Shown here: positions 8,683 to 17,653 of the stretch, in pieces
Layout: each line of letters begins with the position of its first letter
Numbering within the stretch: the stretch's first letter is position 1
Source: CAVQRB01 sp963715055
Lineage (GTDB): Bacteria; Pseudomonadota; Alphaproteobacteria; Rhodobacterales; Rhodobacteraceae
Assembly: GCA_963715055.1 (NCBI GenBank)
Contig: CAVQRB010000002.1
Location: forward strand, 186,001 to 250,000
Direction of reading: 5' to 3'
Length of the DNA stretch: 64,000 nt
Translations under genes and position numbers: made by a program
Notes under the pieces: model-generated
What the model was told of the DNA's origin: nothing
Databases searched by the model: none
Seen by the model: only the letters and a program-made list of their open reading frames with translations

Positions 8683-11600
8683 TCAGGCCGGGCTTTTCCG
8701 CCCGAAGAGACGGCGCAGGGTGACATAGAAGACCGGCGTCAGGAAAAGTCCGAGGAAGGTCACGCCGGACATGCCAAAGAAGACCGCCGTGCCGAGGGCC
8801 TGACGCATCTCCGAACCGGGACCGGTTGAAATCACCAACGGCAGTACCCCGAGAATGAACGCGAAGGCCGTCATCAGGATCGGGCGCAACCGCAGGCGAC
8901 TGGCCTCGATGGCGGCCTCGACCGGACCGAGCCCGCCTTCTTCCTCCGCCTGCTTGGCGAATTCCACGATCAGGATCGCGTTCTTCGCGGCAAGCCCCAC
9001 AAGCACGATCAACCCCACCTGCGTCAGGATGTTGTTGTCCATGCCCCGCAGCATCACACCGCCCAACGCACCGAGCATGGCCAGCGGCACGATCAGTATG
9101 ATGGCCAGTGGCAGCGTCCAGCTTTCGTAAAGCGCGGCGAGGAACAGAAAGGCAAAGAGGATGGAGAAGGCGAATATGTAGCTGGCTGTATTGCCCTGCT
9201 CGCGCTCCTGCAACGCCAGTTCGGTCCATTCGTACTCCATGCCCGGCGACATCAGGCTGTCGGCGAGTTCTTCCATGGCGAGCAGCGCCTCCCCCGTCGA
9301 GACACCGGGCGCCGCCGCGCCCTGCACCGGCACCGAGACCTGCTGGTTATAGCGCTGCACCAGCGCGGGGCCTGCGGTCTCCACGATGGACACGATCGTC
9401 CCGAGCGGCACCAGCGCGCCGGTGGCCGTGCGCACTTTCAGCGCCGCGATATCGGCCTCCTCCAGCCGAAACTGCTCATCGGCCTGCGCCCGCACCTGGA
9501 AGAGACGCCCGAAGGCGTTGAAGTCATTCACATAGGCCGATCCGAGGTTGATCGCGAGGGTTTCGAAGATCGCGCCGATGGGCACGTTGAGCATCTGCGC
9601 GCGGACCCGGTCGATCTCGAGAAAGACCTGTGGCGAGCTGTTCGAAAAGGTCGTGAACACGCCCTGCACCGCGTCGGATTGCGCCGAAGCCCCCATGATC
9701 GCATAGGCCGTGCCGAGGACACGGGCCATGTCGGCGTTCTCGTTGTCTTTCAGTTGCAACTTGAAACCGCCGCCGCTGCCGACACCCGGCACCGTGGGCG
9801 GCGCGATGACGATGATGAAGGCCTCGCGCAACGCCTGCATCCGGTCAAAGAGACTACCGACAATGGCACCTGCGCCGAGCCCGTTCTCGCCGCGTATCTC
9901 GAAATCCTCGAAGGTGGTGAAGATGACCCCCTGGTTGCTGGCATTGGTGAAGGTGGCGCCGGAAAAGCCTGCGAAGGCCACCGCGTTGGCCACACCCGGG
10001 GTTTGCAGGGCGATGTCGGTAGCCTGGCGCATCACGGCGTCGGTCCGCTCGAGCGTTGCGCCCTCAGGCAGTTGCACGGCGACGATGGCATAGCCCTGAT
10101 CGGCCTCCGGAATGAAGCCTGTCGGTACCTCGCGGCTCAACCACCAGGTCGCCCCGAGCAAGCCTGCGAAGACTGCGAGGCTCAGGCCCAGCATCCGGCC
10201 GGAACTGACCAGCGCCGTGACCACCCGCGTGTATCCTGCGGTCAGGGCATCGAAACCCCGGTTGAACCCGGATGCCAGCGGTCTGGTGATCGCCGCCAGC
10301 GGGCCGGACCGCTGCCCATCCTCCTTGGACTTGAGGAGGCTCGCGGCCAACGCCGGCGACAGGCTCAGCGAGTTGACGGTCGAGATGATCGTGGCCACCG
10401 AGATCGTCACGGCAAACTGCTCATAGAACCGCCCCGTGATCCCCGGCACAAGTGCCGCCGGCACGAAGACGGCGATGAGCACCAGCGTGGTGCCGATGAT
10501 GGCGCTCTGCACCTCTTCCATCGTGCGGGTGGAGGCCTCCTTCGGCGTCATGCCGTCGGCGATATTGCGCTCGACGTTCTCCACGACGACGATGGCGTCA
10601 TCGACCACGATGCCGATGGCGAGAATGAGCCCGAAGAGCGTGAGCAGGTTCAGCGTGTAGCCCAAAGCGAGCATGACCGCGAAGGTGCCGATCAGCGACA
10701 CCGGGATCGCCAGCAGCGGAATGATCGCGGTGCGCCAGCTTTGCAGGAAGATCACGATCACCACGACCACGAGCAGGACGGCTTCCAGGAGTGTCTGATA
10801 GACCGCGTTCACCGAGGCCGCGATGAATTCGGTGGGGTTGTAGACGATCCGGTACTCCAGCCCGCGGGGAAAATCCTCGGAAAGCTCGTCCATCAGGTCG
10901 ATGATCTCGGTGGCGGAGGCCAGCGCGTTGGACCCCGGTCGCTGGAAGATGCCCAAGGCGACGGCAGGCTTGTTGTCGAGATAGGAGTTCGTGACATAGG
11001 AACGCGCGCCGATCTCAACGCGGGCCACGTCCCGCACCCGGACGACGCGCCCGTCATCGGAGGCTTTTACGATCACATCGCCGAACTCGCGAGGGGATTC
11101 GAGCCGTCCTTGGGTCGTGATCGCCACCTGAAAGGCGCTGCCCGCCTCGTTGGGCGGCGCCCCGAGCGAGCCACCGGAAACCTGGACGTTCTGCTCGCGC
11201 AGGGCGGCGACCACATCGCCAGCGGTCAGCCCAAGCGAGGCGAGCTTGTCGGGGTCGAGCCAGACCCGGGCAGAAAACTCCCGCTCGCCGAAGATCAGCA
11301 GATCGCCAACACCGTCGAGCCGGACCAGACGGTCACGCACCCGCGCGCGGGCGTAATTGGAGACATAGAGCTGGTCGAAGGTCTCGTCCGGCGAGAGCAT
11401 GTGCACGACCATCATCAGATCGGGCGACGATTTCGTGGTGGTCACGCCCAGCGAGCGGACCTCCTGCGGCAGACGCGGCTCGGCGATGGAAACCCGGTTC
11501 TGGACCAACACCTGGGCAGCATCAAGGTCGGTGCCGAGCTCGAAGGTGATGGAGAGGCTCATCGAGCCGTCGGCGCTGGAGTAGGAGGAGAGATAGAGCA

Positions 11601-11823
11601 TTCCCTCCACGCCGTTGATTTCCTGCTCGAGCGGCGTGGCGACAGTCGAGGCTATGGTCTGGGCGTCTGCGCCCGGGTAGCTCGCGCGGACGACGATGGA
11701 GGGGGGCGCGATCTGCGGGTATTGTTCGATCGGCAGTTGGGTATAGGAGATCAGCCCGACAATGGTGGTGATGATTGCGACGACGATTGCGAAAATGGGC
11801 CGGCTGACGAAGAAGCGGCCCAT
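8683..11823 (-). CDS. RND efflux pump inner-membrane subunit (HAE1/AcrB type)
   Basis: This 1046-residue protein has the full length and twelve-helix plan of AcrB/MexB proton-driven drug exporters. The N-terminus MGRFFVSRPIFAIVVAII is canonical. The proton-relay aspartate pair is visible in the TM4 motif IGIVVDDAIVVVENVER, and the TM10 lysine in LVGLAAKNAILIVEFAK. The porter-domain landmark GVGDLLIFGEREFSARVWLD is present. The gene starts one base after the stop of the adaptor gene, so the two form one operon. No TolC-like outer-membrane channel or regulator gene lies beside it, so it probably borrows a channel encoded elsewhere. Confidence 0.95.
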   Translation of the reverse strand: MGRFFVSRPIFAIVVAIITTIVGLISYTQLPIEQYPQIAPPSIVVRASYPGADAQTIASTVATPLEQEINGVEGMLYLSSYSSADGSMSLSITFELGTDLDAAQVLVQNRVSIAEPRLPQEVRSLGVTTTKSSPDLMMVVHMLSPDETFDQLYVSNYARARVRDRLVRLDGVGDLLIFGEREFSARVWLDPDKLASLGLTAGDVVAALREQNVQVSGGSLGAPPNEAGSAFQVAITTQGRLESPREFGDVIVKASDDGRVVRVRDVARVEIGARSYVTNSYLDNKPAVALGIFQRPGSNALASATEIIDLMDELSEDFPRGLEYRIVYNPTEFIAASVNAVYQTLLEAVLLVVVVIVIFLQSWRTAIIPLLAIPVSLIGTFAVMLALGYTLNLLTLFGLILAIGIVVDDAIVVVENVERNIADGMTPKEASTRTMEEVQSAIIGTTLVLIAVFVPAALVPGITGRFYEQFAVTISVATIISTVNSLSLSPALAASLLKSKEDGQRSGPLAAITRPLASGFNRGFDALTAGYTRVVTALVSSGRMLGLSLAVFAGLLGATWWLSREVPTGFIPEADQGYAIVAVQLPEGATLERTDAVMRQATDIALQTPGVANAVAFAGFSGATFTNASNQGVIFTTFEDFEIRGENGLGAGAIVGSLFDRMQALREAFIIVIAPPTVPGVGSGGGFKLQLKDNENADMARVLGTAYAIMGASAQSDAVQGVFTTFSNSSPQVFLEIDRVRAQMLNVPIGAIFETLAINLGSAYVNDFNAFGRLFQVRAQADEQFRLEEADIAALKVRTATGALVPLGTIVSIVETAGPALVQRYNQQVSVPVQGAAAPGVSTGEALLAMEELADSLMSPGMEYEWTELALQEREQGNTASYIFAFSILFAFLFLAALYESWTLPLAIILIVPLAMLGALGGVMLRGMDNNILTQVGLIVLVGLAAKNAILIVEFAKQAEEEGGLGPVEAAIEASRLRLRPILMTAFAFILGVLPLVISTGPGSEMRQALGTAVFFGMSGVTFLGLFLTPVFYVTLRRLFGRKSPA

Positions 11824-11824
11824 C

Positions 11825-13012
11825 TCAGTTGGCCGCTATCGGCGGCAATTCCACCAGTTCGGGTGTGACGACGGCGCCGGGGCGTGCCCGCAACAGCCCC
11901 TCGATGACGATCGTCTCGCTGCCGTCGAGCCCCTCCCGGATCACGCGGTAGCCGTCGATCCTTGGCCCCGGCCGCACCGGGCGCGGCGTGACATTGCCCG
12001 CCTCGTCCACGGTCATGACGAGACGCCGGTTCTGGTCGGCGACAATCGCCGCGTCGGGGATGAGAATACCCTCGTAAGGCAGCGACCCCGGCACATTCAC
12101 CCGACCGAAGAGACCGGGTGTCAGCACCTCGTTCGGATTGTCGAGGATCGCGCGCACCCGCATCGTGCCAGTGTTCCGGTCAATACGGTTTTCGGAGAAG
12201 TCGAGGCGGCCCGTCAGGGGCGGTATCTTGGCATCCGACAGGGTCACCCTCACATCAAGACCGCCGCCTTCCTGAAGCGACACACCGCGCGCCCGCGCAT
12301 CCCTCGCATAGGCCAGAAAGTAGCGCTCATCGATGTCGAAATAGAAATAGATCGGATCGAGCGAGACGATGGAGGTCAGTTCGGTATCATTTGCAAGGAC
12401 AAGGTTGCCGGGGTCCACCAGCGCCTGGTCGATGCGGCCCGTCATGGGCGCAGTGATCTGCGAGTATTCCAGATCGAGCGAGGCCAGTTCCAGCGCCGCG
12501 CGCGCCTGCTCCAGCGCCCCTTGCGCCAACAGGAAAGCTTCGCGCCGCTGGTCCAGCACGCTCTGCGCGATGTTGCCATTCGCGATCAGGGATCGCGCCC
12601 GGTCAAGCTGCTCCTTTGCAAAGTCGAAGGTGGCGGTTGCCACGTCGATCTGGGCCTCGGCCTGCCGCAAGGCCGTGCTGAACTGCCGCGGGTCGATCGT
12701 GAAAAGCGTGGCGCCCTTCTCGACCAGCGTACCGTCCTGGAAATGGACTTCTTCGAGATAGCCCGTCACCCGCGCCCGCACCACGACTTCGGAGCGGGCT
12801 TCGAAGCGCCCCACGAACTCGTCATCCTCGATGATGGATTTGACCACGGGCTTGGCCACAGTCACCGGAGGCGGCCCGCCCTGCGCCAGAACGTGGGATG
12901 CCAGCAAGGTGGAAGCGAGACCGAGGGCGACGAAGAAGCTGCTTTTCAAGGGATACCCAACTCGTTGTGCTGCGACGAAGCCATCCGTCCATTCTGAAAC
13001 TAGATCGCCCAT
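11825..13012 (-). CDS. RND efflux periplasmic adaptor (membrane fusion protein)
   Basis: This HlyD/AcrA-type adaptor bridges the RND pump to an outer-membrane channel. The signal sequence is SSFFVALGLASTLLASHVLA, followed by QGGPPPVTV. Then come a barrel strand, a lipoyl half-motif (ARVTGYLEEVHFQDGTLVEKGATLFTID), a coiled-coil hairpin (ALRQAEAQIDVATATFDFAKEQ onwards) and a second half-motif (YSQITAPMTGRIDQ). The start is uncertain. The ATG at 13012 leaves about 20 residues before the signal peptide, another ATG lies at 13024, and a TTG at 12949 would begin directly at the signal peptide; none has a strong ribosome site. It is the first gene of the operon. Confidence 0.92.
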   Translation of the reverse strand: MGDLVSEWTDGFVAAQRVGYPLKSSFFVALGLASTLLASHVLAQGGPPPVTVAKPVVKSIIEDDEFVGRFEARSEVVVRARVTGYLEEVHFQDGTLVEKGATLFTIDPRQFSTALRQAEAQIDVATATFDFAKEQLDRARSLIANGNIAQSVLDQRREAFLLAQGALEQARAALELASLDLEYSQITAPMTGRIDQALVDPGNLVLANDTELTSIVSLDPIYFYFDIDERYFLAYARDARARGVSLQEGGGLDVRVTLSDAKIPPLTGRLDFSENRIDRNTGTMRVRAILDNPNEVLTPGLFGRVNVPGSLPYEGILIPDAAIVADQNRRLVMTVDEAGNVTPRPVRPGPRIDGYRVIREGLDGSETIVIEGLLRARPGAVVTPELVELPPIAAN

Positions 13013-13647
13013 CGCTCGCAACATCACAACCCCGAAGAGGCAGGGAGAAGGTTTTCAACGAATCGTCGTGCCGCGCGATCCCGATGTCGTCCAGATTTCG
13101 GGCAGATCACGCGGCGGATTGCCGCCATGCCGTTGGCCTGTCAACCGTCGTCTTGCCAGCGCCACCAGGCCGATCTGTTTCGGAGTGGAGTGTAGCATTT
13201 CCTTGCGCCGCGCCAAGCAGGAAAGGACATGCCAAGACAAGCTGACAGGCGATGCAAGACGCAACGAAACGCCTGAAATGCGGGGATTTCATTCAACAGT
13301 TGCCAAGTGCTTGCCCTGACGCCACTATACCGATGGTAGAAGATTTTTGAGTTGGCCGACTGACTCGAGAAAATAATTTGACATGCGCACCCTTGCTGAA
13401 AATGCTATTGGATTGACTGGATCTGGCGGGTTTCCCAACTCGGCCGTGCTCCCAGCCGGTGGCATGCACGCAGATGTCGCCACAGGAACCGATAACCTCT
13501 TTCGCGACACGTCCCATAGCCGGACAAGAAACGCTCCGCCCTTACCCTGGCGGCATTCTGAACGACAGGATGATCGTGCCGATGCACAGACCGCCGACCC
13601 CGATCTTGCCAGGACCGGACTCATGAAACCAGATCGCGAGGCTGCCG
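13013..13647. other. Intergenic region between the RND operon and the P450 gene
   Basis: About 635 bases hold no reading frame that I can support on either strand. It must contain the divergent promoters of the adaptor gene and the P450 gene. A TTGACA hexamer at 13378-13383 on the plus strand could be a -35 element, with weak -10 candidates near 13401-13408. Nothing else stands out. Confidence 0.4.
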
Positions 13648-14901
13648 ATGACGACCTATCTTGACCGCCTCGATGCCGCGGCGCCCGTGGATCGCTGGAA
13701 GATGGCGCGTGGATTTCTCTTCGGCGAGCCGCTGCCCTTCTTCGCCGAATTGCGCCGAAAGCGGCCGGTGTATCAGCTCGATGAGGTCACGCTGGCCACG
13801 CGTTTCGCCGATTGCACCCTGATCCTGCGTCGCCCGCTGACCTTCGGCGTCGACCTCTACAAGCCCAAGCAGGGCAGCTATTTCATGGCCCAGGACGATA
13901 CCGCCGCCCATTGGCGCGAGAAATCGATCATGAAAGCCATCCTCGACGTGGAGGATTTGCCGAAGATCCGCGATTTCATCCGCGACGCGACGGACGAGGC
14001 GCTCGACACTGGTGGGGGCGCGATCGACCTTGTGCGCCAGATCACGCGCGGCGTACCGGTCAGGCTGGTGCAGGAGTGGTTCGGGTTCACAAGGTCCGAT
14101 CCGGAAAAACTCATCGACTGGTCCTATTGGAATCAGCAGGACGCTTTCTGGAACCAGCCCTTCGACAGCGTCGTCGAGGGGCTCGACCAGGCGGGGACGA
14201 TCAAGAACCGCGAGCGCGCCGGCGTGATGATGGCGATCTATCTGGGCCGTCTCGTGCTCCGGCGCAGTGCCGCGGTGAAGCTCGGCAGCCGCCGCGACGA
14301 TCCGGTATCGCGCCTGCTGCGGCTGGCCTTCAGCGACGGCGTGGATTTCAACGTCCGCGATGTGATCTTCAACACCGGCGGGCTTCTGATCGGGGCGGTC
14401 GAGACCACCTCGCATGGCGTTTGCAATGCGCTGCGCCATCTCACGTCCGACCCTGCCCTGCTCGCGGAGGCGCGCGAGGTTGCACTGAGCGGGCGACGGG
14501 AGGACTTCGATGGCTATGTGTTCGAGGCCCTTCGGTTCAAGCCCGCTTTTCCCTACTTCTTCCGAACCTGCCATCGCGACACGGAACTCGCGGGCGGGAC
14601 GGCAGAGGCGCGCATCGTCCCGAAAGGAACGACCGTGCTTGCGGTGACACATAGCGCGATGTTCGATCCCGCAGCCTTCCCGAACCCCGAGAAATTCGAT
14701 CCCGCACGGGACTTCAGCGACACATTCACCTTCGGGCAAGGCATGCATACCTGCCTCGGCCGCCACATCGCGGGGGTCATGGTGCCGGAAATCGTGCGCG
14801 AGGTGCTGCGGCGCGGGGATCTTGACTTCGGCAAGGGTCCCGATTTCAAGGGCTCATCGGTACCTCAGGAATGGCGAGTGTCCTACGCGATACGGCATTA
14901 G
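13648..14901 (+). CDS. Cytochrome P450
   Basis: This 417-residue soluble P450 has the haem-ligand loop FTFGQGMHTCLGRH (about residues 360-373, thiolate Cys369). The K-helix ExxR is present as EALR, and an I-helix reads GGLLIGAVETTSHG, in which Glu-Thr replaces the more usual acid-Thr pair setting. The length and lack of a membrane anchor fit class I bacterial P450s, which take electrons from ferredoxin or flavodoxin. No ferredoxin gene is adjacent; the nearest redox gene is the flavodoxin-fold protein 220 bases downstream. The ATG at 13648 follows a GAGG site. The substrate cannot be told from sequence. Confidence 0.93.
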   Translation: MTTYLDRLDAAAPVDRWKMARGFLFGEPLPFFAELRRKRPVYQLDEVTLATRFADCTLILRRPLTFGVDLYKPKQGSYFMAQDDTAAHWREKSIMKAILDVEDLPKIRDFIRDATDEALDTGGGAIDLVRQITRGVPVRLVQEWFGFTRSDPEKLIDWSYWNQQDAFWNQPFDSVVEGLDQAGTIKNRERAGVMMAIYLGRLVLRRSAAVKLGSRRDDPVSRLLRLAFSDGVDFNVRDVIFNTGGLLIGAVETTSHGVCNALRHLTSDPALLAEAREVALSGRREDFDGYVFEALRFKPAFPYFFRTCHRDTELAGGTAEARIVPKGTTVLAVTHSAMFDPAAFPNPEKFDPARDFSDTFTFGQGMHTCLGRHIAGVMVPEIVREVLRRGDLDFGKGPDFKGSSVPQEWRVSYAIRH

Positions 14902-15120
14902 CCCCAAGGCGAGGCTGGCCTGTTGCGAGAGTTTTCCCGGGTTCGATAGCCCGCACGAGGGTGCTGGAGGGCATTGACAAGAGCCAGACGCACTTTTCGG
15001 CAACAGAGCGACGGACCGGAAACCTCAATGGGAACCGGAGCGGCAAGCGCTATGTCCGAGGACGCCCGGATCTGGTCACGGCTTGGAAGATGGCAAGTCA
15101 GCCGTTAGTCTTTTCGGACC

Positions 15121-15606
15121 ATGGCGCAACTCCTCATCGTCTATCATTCGAGAACCGGCGGCTGCCGCCAGATGGCGCAGGCCGCAGCGCGTGCCGCCGA
15201 AGCGGAGATCGAGACGCGCCTGATGGCCGCGGAAGACACCGGCCCCGATGACATGCTGGGTGCCGATGGCTACATCTTCTGCGCGCCGGAAAACCTCGCG
15301 GCCCTCTCCGGCATGATGAAGGAGTTCTTCGACCGCTGCTACTATCCGCTTCTGGGCCGTATCGAGGGACGCCCCTATGCGCAGATGGTCTGCGCCGGAT
15401 CGGACGGCGCCAGTGCGGCCCGCCAGACCGAGCGCATCGCCCGTGGCTGGCGTCTGCGCGATGTGCAACCGCCGCTCATCGTCTGCACCCATGCTCAGAC
15501 CCCGGAAGAAATACTTGCCGAGAAGTCGATTCCGGACGCGGAGCTTGCCCGCTGCCGCGATCTGGGGGCCGCCATGGGCGCGGGACTTGCCATGGGTGCT
15601 TTCTAG
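15121..15606 (+). CDS. Flavodoxin-fold protein (NAD(P)H-dependent oxidoreductase-like)
   Basis: This 161-residue protein has the flavodoxin-like alpha/beta fold. The first strand and FMN-phosphate loop read LLIVYHSRTGGCRQMA (residues 4-19), followed by a central YIFCAPENLAALSGMMKEFFDRCYY segment typical of the flavodoxin/WrbA-like family, and a second flavin-side loop at VCAGSDGASAARQ. No Fe-S motif is present. It probably binds FMN and acts as a small quinone reductase or electron carrier. It stands alone between the P450 and lytic transglycosylase genes, so any partnership with the P450 is speculation. Confidence 0.8.
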   Translation: MAQLLIVYHSRTGGCRQMAQAAARAAEAEIETRLMAAEDTGPDDMLGADGYIFCAPENLAALSGMMKEFFDRCYYPLLGRIEGRPYAQMVCAGSDGASAARQTERIARGWRLRDVQPPLIVCTHAQTPEEILAEKSIPDAELARCRDLGAAMGAGLAMGAF

Positions 15607-15718
15607 GAGCAGCAGTCCCGAAGGAGTTGAATGCGCGGCTTTTGCCTGTAGCATGGGCATTCCAGCGCACGCGCAGGTCGCCACGTGTCAAAGTTGAAGT
15701 TTGCTTGCAAGGATTTCC

Positions 15719-16948
15719 ATGCGTTTTGTCGCCGCCCTTCTCATCGCTCTCCTGCTCTCGGCCCCTGCCGCCGAGGCGCAGAACAAGGCCGCTGTAGAGG
15801 CGCAGTTCCGCGACTGGCTCGGGCAGGAGGTCTGGCCGAAAGCGCGCGCGAAAGGCGTCTCCGCCGAGACCTTCAACGCGGCTTTCGCGGGTGTTTCTCT
15901 CAACTGGAAGCTGCCCGACCTCGTCCCGCCCGGCACCAAGGCGGCTGTGCCGCAGACGCAGCGACAAGCCGAATTCGGAGCGCCTGCGAAGTATTTCAGC
16001 CGCGGGTCGGTGAATGGGGCTGTTTCGGTCGGCCAGCAAATGGCCCGGAAACACGCGCAAACGCTTCAGGCAGTCGAACGCCGGACAGGCGTTCCGGGCC
16101 GGATCATTCTGGCGATCTGGGGGCGGGAGAGCGGATACGGACGGGTCGATATTCCGCACAACGTCTTCGAAGTGCTCGGCACCAAGGCTTTCATGAGCAC
16201 CCGGAAGGATTATTTCGAAGGCGAATTGATCGCCGCGCTCCAGATCGCCCAAGCAGGACACGCGCCCCGCGGCGCGATGAAGAGCAGCTGGGCCGGTGCG
16301 CTCGGACAGCCGCAGTTCATGCCGTCGAACTTCCTGAAATACGCCGCCGACGGCAATGGCGACAGGCGGGCGGACATCTGGACCTCCGAGGCGGACACGA
16401 TCGCCTCCATCGGCAACTACCTCGACAAGCACGGCTGGGTCTCGGGTCGCGACTGGGGCTTCGAAGTGAACGTTCCGGCGTCCGTGTCCTGCACCCTCGA
16501 AGGGCCGGATCAGGGGCGGCGCATCTCCGACTGGGAGGCGATGGGCATCACGCGCATTTCGGGCCGGCCCTTTCCCGATCACGAACGCCGGGGCGAGGGA
16601 TATCTCCTGATGCCGGCGGGCCGCAACGGTCCCGCCTTCATCGTCACGCCCAACTTCTATGTCCTCAAGGACTACAACATGAGCGATCTATACGCGCTCT
16701 TCGTCGGGCATGTGGGCGACCGGATTGAATACGGCGTCGGGGATTTCGCAGCACCCTGGGGCTCGGTCGGCACACTCTACCGCTCAGATATCGCCGCCAT
16801 GCAGCGCAGCCTCGAACGGCAGGGCCATGACGTCGGCGGTGCCGACGGGCTGCCGGGGTTCAAGACCAGACGATCGGTCGGGCGCTGGCAGGAGGCCAAT
16901 GGCCGGGCCGCGACCTGCTTTCCGATGCGGGGCATGGGATTGAACTGA
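15719..16948 (+). CDS. Lytic murein transglycosylase, MltB/SLT_2 family
   Basis: This 409-residue exported enzyme cleaves peptidoglycan glycan strands to 1,6-anhydro-muropeptides. Residues 1-20 form a signal peptide ending AEA-QNK, with no lipobox. The catalytic domain covers about 22-330, with the general acid Glu137 in IWGRESGYGR and the family block SSWAGALGQPQFMPSNFLKYA. A C-terminal peptidoglycan-binding module lies at about 345-400 (AMQRSLERQGHDVGGADGLPG). I chose the ATG at 15719 because AAGGA precedes it and a proper signal peptide follows; an in-frame TTG lies six codons upstream. It converges on the TetR gene. Confidence 0.92.
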   Translation: MRFVAALLIALLLSAPAAEAQNKAAVEAQFRDWLGQEVWPKARAKGVSAETFNAAFAGVSLNWKLPDLVPPGTKAAVPQTQRQAEFGAPAKYFSRGSVNGAVSVGQQMARKHAQTLQAVERRTGVPGRIILAIWGRESGYGRVDIPHNVFEVLGTKAFMSTRKDYFEGELIAALQIAQAGHAPRGAMKSSWAGALGQPQFMPSNFLKYAADGNGDRRADIWTSEADTIASIGNYLDKHGWVSGRDWGFEVNVPASVSCTLEGPDQGRRISDWEAMGITRISGRPFPDHERRGEGYLLMPAGRNGPAFIVTPNFYVLKDYNMSDLYALFVGHVGDRIEYGVGDFAAPWGSVGTLYRSDIAAMQRSLERQGHDVGGADGLPGFKTRRSVGRWQEANGRAATCFPMRGMGLN

Positions 16949-16978
16949 TCGCGGAAGGCTCGACTGCCATGACGGGCT

Positions 16979-17647
16979 TCACTCCAGTCCAAGATCCTCG
17001 ACGAAATCGAAGAAATCCCGCAGTGCGCGCCGATCTGGCGCTTGGCCGGTAAAACCGAGCAGATAGGCTTCGACCCGCGACAGACGCGTGGCGATGGTCT
17101 CGCGCACCTGCAAGGCGTGATAGCCAAGTTGCATGAAGTAGAGGATGCGCGCCCGCGCATCGGCCTCGCCTTGCGGGTAGCCTTGAGCTTCGAACATGGC
17201 GGTGACGGCTGCGAGGCGGGTCGCATCGGCGGCATCGATCCTGCCACGCAGATCGTCGTCGCGCCGCGCCCATTCCCGCACCGCGAAATCGAGCCCGTGA
17301 TCGAATTTCGACGGATCGAGAAAACAGCAAAAAAAGGTGCAGACAGATTGCGTGATGGTCCTGGCGGGGCGGCGGCAATGGGCGACGATCTGCGCCGTGT
17401 TGCGCACCTCCCATTCGGCCAGAAGGGCTGCGAGCAGGTCGGAGCGGTTCTCGAAATACCAATAAAAGCTGGAACGCGATACGCCCATCCGGGTGCTGAG
17501 CGTCAGGATCTTGACCTCTGCCACCCCTTCGGTGACGAGGATGTCGCGCGCCATGTTGAGCCAGTCCTGCCGCGTGACCTTGGCGTGCCCGCCGAGCGGG
17601 TCCTTGTCCGGATCGTCCCGGTGCAGAACGGGGGTGCTGCGCGCCAC
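16979..17647 (-). CDS. TetR family transcriptional regulator of the methylated-amine operon
   Basis: This 222-residue regulator has an N-terminal HTH region (about 25-72) with the TetR recognition-helix signature VSRSSFYWYFENRSDLLAALL, and an all-helical C-terminal ligand domain. It starts with GTG seven bases after the stop of the MttB gene, so it is the last gene of the three-gene operon. A 16-bp palindrome overlapping the operon promoter at 21679-21694 is the obvious candidate operator, giving autoregulation. The ligand is unknown but is likely a methylated amine or a catabolic intermediate. Confidence 0.88.
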   Translation of the reverse strand: MARSTPVLHRDDPDKDPLGGHAKVTRQDWLNMARDILVTEGVAEVKILTLSTRMGVSRSSFYWYFENRSDLLAALLAEWEVRNTAQIVAHCRRPARTITQSVCTFFCCFLDPSKFDHGLDFAVREWARRDDDLRGRIDAADATRLAAVTAMFEAQGYPQGEADARARILYFMQLGYHALQVRETIATRLSRVEAYLLGFTGQAPDRRALRDFFDFVEDLGLE

Positions 17648-17653
17648 CAGGGG

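Noticed and set aside
9679..11868. 729-codon open frame on the plus strand across the RND pump gene
   Set aside because: It is antisense to a clear 1046-residue RND protein; long opposite-strand frames are expected in GC-rich coding DNA, and the product is low-complexity Arg/Asp/Gly-rich.
13621..14766. 381-codon minus-strand frame opposite the P450 gene
   Set aside because: The plus strand has every P450 motif, and the minus frame has none.
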